In this document: piece after piece, positions 20,205 to 23,758 of the stretch | Layout: every line of letters starts with the position of its first letter | Position numbering within the stretch: the first letter of the stretch is position 1 | NCBI GenBank assembly: GCA_026260175.1 | Contig: JAKCWW010000227.1 | Coordinates: forward strand, 1 to 23,758 | Source: Reticulitermes lucifugus | Taxonomy: Eukaryota; Arthropoda; Insecta; Blattodea; Rhinotermitidae | Direction: 5' to 3' | Length of the DNA stretch: 23,758 nt | The notes under the pieces: generated by a model | Told to the model about the DNA's origin: nothing | Databases searched by the model: none | What the model saw: the letters and a program-made list of their open reading frames with translations, nothing else | Made by a program: the position numbers and the translations under genes

Positions 20205-20475
20205 TAGTTAAAGGTAAAGGCTGTCCCGTTACATGCCAAACAGGCACGAAAGGGAGGTGGAGGTATAGCTCTACCCATTCTTGACCCCGGCGCTAGAAAG
20301 GGGTAGGTGTAAGTGCCGCTTTGCTCCCAGGAAGGAGACCCAGTACTCATTGTACAGGGGGCTGAATGGGCCTTGGAGTTGGTGTGGATGAGACCGGAAA
20401 ACTTTGCCCCCACCGGGGTTCGAACCTCGGACCGTCCAGCCCGTAGCAAGTCGCTATATCGACTACGCTATAAAA
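20205..20475 (-). mobile_element. tRNA-derived SINE, family 2
   Basis: On the minus strand TAGCGTAGTCGATA (about 20470-20457) fits an A box and GGTTCGAACCCC (about 20426-20415) fits a B box. The flanks CCGAGG and CCGGTGGGGG extend the tRNA-like part. The body includes GGTCTCATCCACACCAACTC, GGGTCTCCTTCCTGGGAG and AGAGCTATACCTCCACCTCC, and it ends near TAACGGGACAGCC and TTTACCTTTA. A minus-strand frame through it (SRMGRAIPPPPF) is a phrase I recall from cockroach-type repeats. The length of about 270 bases suits a SINE. Confidence 0.8.
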
Positions 20476-21469
20476 TTTAAATAGCCCTACATGTAATACA
20501 GTCGTATCATCGTCTGAACTTCACGTAATCGAATTATTGACGTACTGAAGACCGCAGATCACACTTTAATTTCTTGACCACGAAAATATGGCCGGTGAGA
20601 TGGGAAGTGTTGGTGTATCCGTGAGGAAAGAGCTGTCCTGTCTACAGGTTCTTTACGTATGTGTCGTCTCTTCCTGTACTGTAATATTTTGTACTTACGT
20701 TCTGTAAGTTCAGCCGAACGTGGAAACTTTGTTTTAACTTGTGATGTTTTGAACTGCTAACCCAGTTACTAGCGCAGCCTTGAATGGTTCGTTGACAAAC
20801 ACATCACGAACGCCAGAAGTACAGACAGGTCTTCCTCCTGACGAGTATTAATAGACTCGTATTTAAAGAAACTTTGTAGTGTTAGTCTTTATATCTGCGG
20901 TCCTAATGGAAAAGCATGAAACGAATGAACCTCGCTCGTGATGGATCTGAGAACAGGCGGGTCCTGTGTCCGCACAGTTCTTGTTCTGTCTCTGCACAGG
21001 CCTGCCACATGTCCCTGTGTATGTTCCATTGATAGGGCCTACTCCTGTTACGACCATACGAACATTCTATCCTCCACAGACGGAACGATCAAAAGACCGT
21101 GACCGATTTTATAAATATGTGTTTCTCTAATATTGGTTCCCTGTTGTTTAGGATCGCACACTTTTATTTAATGTGACATTAATGGATAGTCTGCCGTGGA
21201 TAAATGGTGTTACATCTGTCTGTTGAAGAAGAATGAGAAGGGAAAGTTTACTTGCATTCTAGACATAAGTAGACGTAGGGACATGCTTGTAGTGTGTGTG
21301 TATGTGCGTACGTGCGGTGGGAGAGGAGGCGCTGATGTCTGAGAGGAAGGGAACAACGTAACATAGCAAAGCATTAAGATATGGTGCTGCTTCCTGTATA
21401 CTGCATGAAAGAGTCAGTTCGTCTTTATATTATTTAGACTGTACTTAATTAAGCACTGAACCATGAAGA
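20476..21469. other. No recognisable feature
   Basis: About 1 kb with a short TG-rich stretch near 21290-21305. A minus-strand frame of 64 codons at 20863-21057 has no motif. No repeats were noticed. Confidence 0.5.
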
Positions 21470-21518
21470 CGTATGGGGGAGCGGAGATAAAGCTCCAAGC
21501 ATTGTTAACCACGGCGCT
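21470..21518 (-). repeat. Orphan tail of SINE family 2
   Basis: The plus strand reads GGGGGAGCGGAGATAAAGCT and then CCACGGCGCTAG. This parallels GGGAGGTGGAGGTATAGCTC and CCCCGGCGCTAG in the SINE at 20255-20296, so the orientation is the same. The copy is diverged and is interrupted at its right edge by the element at 21527. Confidence 0.5.
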
Positions 21519-21526
21519 AGATTGAG

Positions 21527-21829
21527 CAGAAGTTCTCAAACTTTTTCTTTGGCGTGCCCCTAAATTAAATTTAACAATTTCAAGGTGCTACCAATATTTT
21601 TTTGTATTTATATAAAAAAGCTAAAATTGGAAAGTTTAGTTGACAGTGGGGAAGAGCTATATAATGTTGCCAGCAATGCTGCTTAGTAGCAGATATATGT
21701 GGCTTTTGTTTTATTTATTTTTTAAAGCTTTTGTCCCTTTATATTTTGATTTTTTGTTAGTTTCGCTTACCAGTAAACGGTGTTTCGTGTTCCAGTAGTG
21801 GTACGCGTACCGCAATTTGAGAAACCATG
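21527..21829. mobile_element. Short non-autonomous hAT-like element, 303 bases
   Basis: The ends are CAGAAGTTCTCAAA (21527-21540) and, inverted, TTTGAGAAACCATG (21816-21829). Both are close to the common hAT terminus CAGTGGTTCTCAAA. The eight-base flanks AGATTGAG and AGATAGCG agree at six positions, as expected for an old eight-base target duplication. Next to the ends are GGCGTGCCCC and GTGGTACGCGTACCGC, which are typical subterminal phrases of such elements. No coding frame lies inside. It appears to have inserted into a SINE family 2 tail. Confidence 0.65.
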
Positions 21830-21837
21830 AGATAGCG

Positions 21838-22161
21838 TTAAGTGGTGTGCTTCACGCCGTGGCCATTTTACCTCCATGAAAAGAATGCCCGGCACCTGTT
21901 GGATAGAAGGCTGAGTGGTCCTCAGATTGGTTCTGGATGCTGTGGACAAGAGCGAACTCCTTCTGTCAAGCCCGCAGTTTAATATGCCGACTGAGCTCCT
22001 CCGACTCCATTAAAAAATTCGGATACTTCAAATTTAGATGTTTGCTGAATTATACCAGAAAGAAGAGTAAACAAACTCAGACTTTAAGTACGCCCGTAAC
22101 AGAGCACCTTTCAGTCCGCTTTTGTTTCTTAAGGAAAGAACGTAGGCGAATGGGATTCGCG
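21838..22161. other. No recognisable gene
   Basis: The first bases may be the continuation of the interrupted SINE tail (AAGTGGTGTGCTTCAC). The rest is unremarkable up to the start of the pentanucleotide array. Confidence 0.4.
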
Positions 22162-22516
22162 GTGTTGTGCTATGTTGTGTAGTGCTGTGTTGTGTAGTGT
22201 TGTGCTGTGTTGTGTAGTGCTGTGTTGTGTTGTGTAGTGCTGTGCTGTGCTGTGCTGTGCTGTGCTGTGTTGTGTTGTGTAGTGTTGTGTTGTGTTGTGC
22301 TGTGTTGTGTAGTGCTGTGCTGTGCTGTGTTGTGTAGTGCTGTGCTGTGCTGTGCTGTGCTGTGTTGTGTAGGGTTGTGTTGTGCTGTGTTGTGTAGTGC
22401 TGTGCTGTGCTGTGTTGTGTAGTGCTGTGCTGTGTTGTGTAGTGCTGTGCTGTGCTGTGTTGTGTAGTGCTGTGTTGTGCTGCGCTGTGTTGTGCTATGT
22501 TGTGTAGTGCTGTGCT
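22162..22516. repeat. Pentanucleotide array, 71 units of GTGCT / GTGTT / GTGTA
   Basis: The tract is 355 bases and divides into 71 five-base units with no break in register. Units are almost only GTGCT, GTGTT or GTGTA, with rare single-base variants (ATGTT near 22172, GGGTT near 22372, a GCGCT-type unit near 22482). All 13 GTGTA units come directly after a TGTT unit. The minus strand is stop-free in every frame because the unit has no stop triplet on that strand, so the long His/Thr/Gln/Ser frames over it are by-products, not genes. Confidence 0.97.
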
Positions 22517-23167
22517 CTGTGAGTGTGTAACTGTATCCTGCACTGACACTTTCGAACAACGAACAATTGTCGTGAAATTTGATATAAACCGTATGCCACT
22601 GAAGACATCACAAATTGTACTGTTTAGTTTTCTTTAACCGGTAGTAGAAAACTGGCGCGCTCATGATCTTATGATTTTAGCAAACAAAGAAAGCCATTTA
22701 ATTTAATACCCTGAAATGTTTGAAAAATGTCTTTTGTTACAGTAAATTTTGCGTGCAATATGGAATGGCAATATGACGGCCGTGCGAAAAGTTTATAATC
22801 TTTTGGCTTGATGGCGATTAATAATGAACCACTGGATCCAGGTAGATGAGTTGGTACGGAAACAGACCATAAACCCACCTGCATAATTCAACAGCTACAA
22901 GCAACAAACCTTTGATGCCGTATCCGACAAATTTAACTACACAGAATTTATACTTTTAATTAATACATTCGTCACTGTAATAACAGTAAGAGTAATAAGC
23001 TGTGGGTAACTTATTTATACAACTGAAATCTGCGCAGAAGAAATGTTCTGCACGGGACGCGTAGGAAATGAGGCACGGTGGGCGGACGGACAGACAGACA
23101 GACAGAGACTCCGCTTTATTAAATTTTACGTTGTGTTCTCCGTGCATTTTGATAACATTCAACAACT
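22517..23167. other. No gene; (CAGA)n tract
   Basis: A CAGA/CGGA run lies at about 23084-23107. Apart from this I see no repeat, and no open frame has coding character. Confidence 0.5.
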
Positions 23168-23758
23168 AAACCAAGAAATGCACTTTATTTTTTAGTTATA
23201 TTCATTAACCCTACACATGTTTCGGCCGCAATAGGGCCATCATCAGGCGTTCAAGGTCACGTTCACTTCAACGTTCACTGTTCCATTTGGTATCACCACT
23301 TATACACCACAATGTACGTCAATTTTCTGCTAACAGTTGATAACAATCGCTGTTTCCGTTTATACAACCTTATCTTTAAATGTCTGACGTAGGTTGGTTT
23401 CGTCTTGGGTTAAAAACGTAAAAGTTGATAATACAATGTCGTTAAAAGTTGTTAAAAATTATTAAAATTTGCTGGCAATTGGTTTGTATACAAATATTGT
23501 TGTCCGTGCGCTGTAACAACATAGGTGTCAGTATCGTGAAGATTTAGTGTTTGCTGTATATGGCAATATGTGTGTTTAGGCTCCAGTCTAGCTTACCTGT
23601 TTTACGTTATTGGTGTGTTGTTGGTGTGGCTGTCACTGACTGTCCTGTACAGTCAGTGACAGCCACACCAACAACACACCAATAACAAAAACAGCGCACA
23701 GACAACAATATTTGTATACAAACCAATTGCCAGCAATTTTTAATAATTTTTAACAACT
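23168..23758. mobile_element. Young foldback element, cut by the window edge
   Basis: About 23448-23514 is the reverse complement of 23692-23758 with two differences in 67 bases. The centre is a perfect 37-bp inverted repeat, 23606-23642 against 23650-23686, around a seven-base loop. The left arm has 86 extra bases at 23515-23600 with CTGT at each side. Further out the left arm contains GCCTGATGATGG and GGCCGAAACATGTG on the minus strand (23248-23211), a hammerhead-like head. AATAAAGTGCATTTCTTGG follows near the presumed outer end at about 23168. By symmetry the right arm should continue about 350 bases or more beyond the window. No coding frame is present in the visible part. Confidence 0.8.
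23211..23248 (-). other. Hammerhead-ribozyme-like core in the foldback arm
   Basis: On the minus strand CTGATGA (23246-23240) and one T are followed by GGCC (23238-23235), a CTATTGC loop, GGCC (23227-23224) and GAAAC (23223-23219), then ATGTGTA. Core and stem II are complete apart from the extra T. Stem III would be at most two pairs. Stem I is not obvious. Confidence 0.4.

Noticed and set aside
20087-20449. Minus-strand open frame of 120 codons
   Set aside because: It reads through SINE family 2, and its proline-rich phrase is a common by-product of that repeat.
20415-20470. A functional tRNA gene
   Set aside because: Same reason: promoter boxes are present, but the acceptor stem is absent and a SINE body follows.
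22034-22559. Long His/Thr/Gln/Ser-rich open frames on the minus strand (171 and 129 codons)
   Set aside because: They are readings of the pentanucleotide array, which has no stop triplet on the minus strand in any frame.
22207-22637. Cysteine/valine/leucine-rich open frames on the plus strand
   Set aside because: Also produced by the pentanucleotide array. The repeated LCCAV pattern is the unit read in frame.
1-23758. CRISPR array, bacterial operons, rRNA, or a telomeric TTAGG array
   Set aside because: No regularly spaced repeats with unique spacers, no prokaryotic gene structure, no rRNA-like stretch and no TTAGG runs were seen.

Overview
This window looks like repeat-rich, non-coding DNA from a eukaryote, most likely an insect. 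It is AT-rich, and I found no intact protein-coding gene in either strand. Almost everything recognisable is a decayed mobile element. Several repeats carry reading-frame phrases that I recall from cockroach and termite assemblies: two tRNA-derived SINE families, the last residues of a LINE reverse transcriptase, and a Tc1/mariner-type transposase. A blattodean or other polyneopteran host is therefore my best guess. That is recollection, not a database search.

Layout. 1-400 holds two tetranucleotide microsatellites. 392-640 is a coding-like frame with two stops, possibly a broken last exon. 1459-1668 is the first of several head-to-head (foldback) repeat pairs. 2278-3575 is an inverted pair of broken Tc1/mariner-type transposase copies. 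3840-3900 is a LINE 3' end, 4832-5045 a second foldback pair, and 5056-5322 the degraded end of another LINE with a GAA tail. 5541-5720 is a CpG-dense patch. 6350-6450, 10292-10512, 17044-17076 and 19312-19477 hold more copies of the foldback family. 7728-7805 and 12604-12895 are further LINE ends.

11727-12403 is a longer foldback element whose loop is filled by a tRNA-derived SINE. 18912-19647 is bounded by hAT-like inverted ends, and 21527-21829 is a short hAT-like element sitting in a SINE tail. 20205-20475 is a second SINE. 22162-22516 is a 71-unit pentanucleotide array in unbroken register. 23168 to the right edge is a young foldback element with a 37-bp perfect palindrome at its centre.

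The most interesting theme joins the foldback repeats. At least three repeat families that otherwise look unrelated begin with the same layout: CTGANGA, a short hairpin, then GAAAC. This is the layout of a hammerhead ribozyme core. Most copies occur as two arms head to head, so the core reads outward on both strands. Hammerhead motifs are known in the terminal repeats of Penelope-like retroelements and in retrozymes. The link to those elements is my inference, and several copies have damaged cores.

There is no sign of genes working together here. The window reads as intergenic or intronic sequence built by successive and partly nested insertions.
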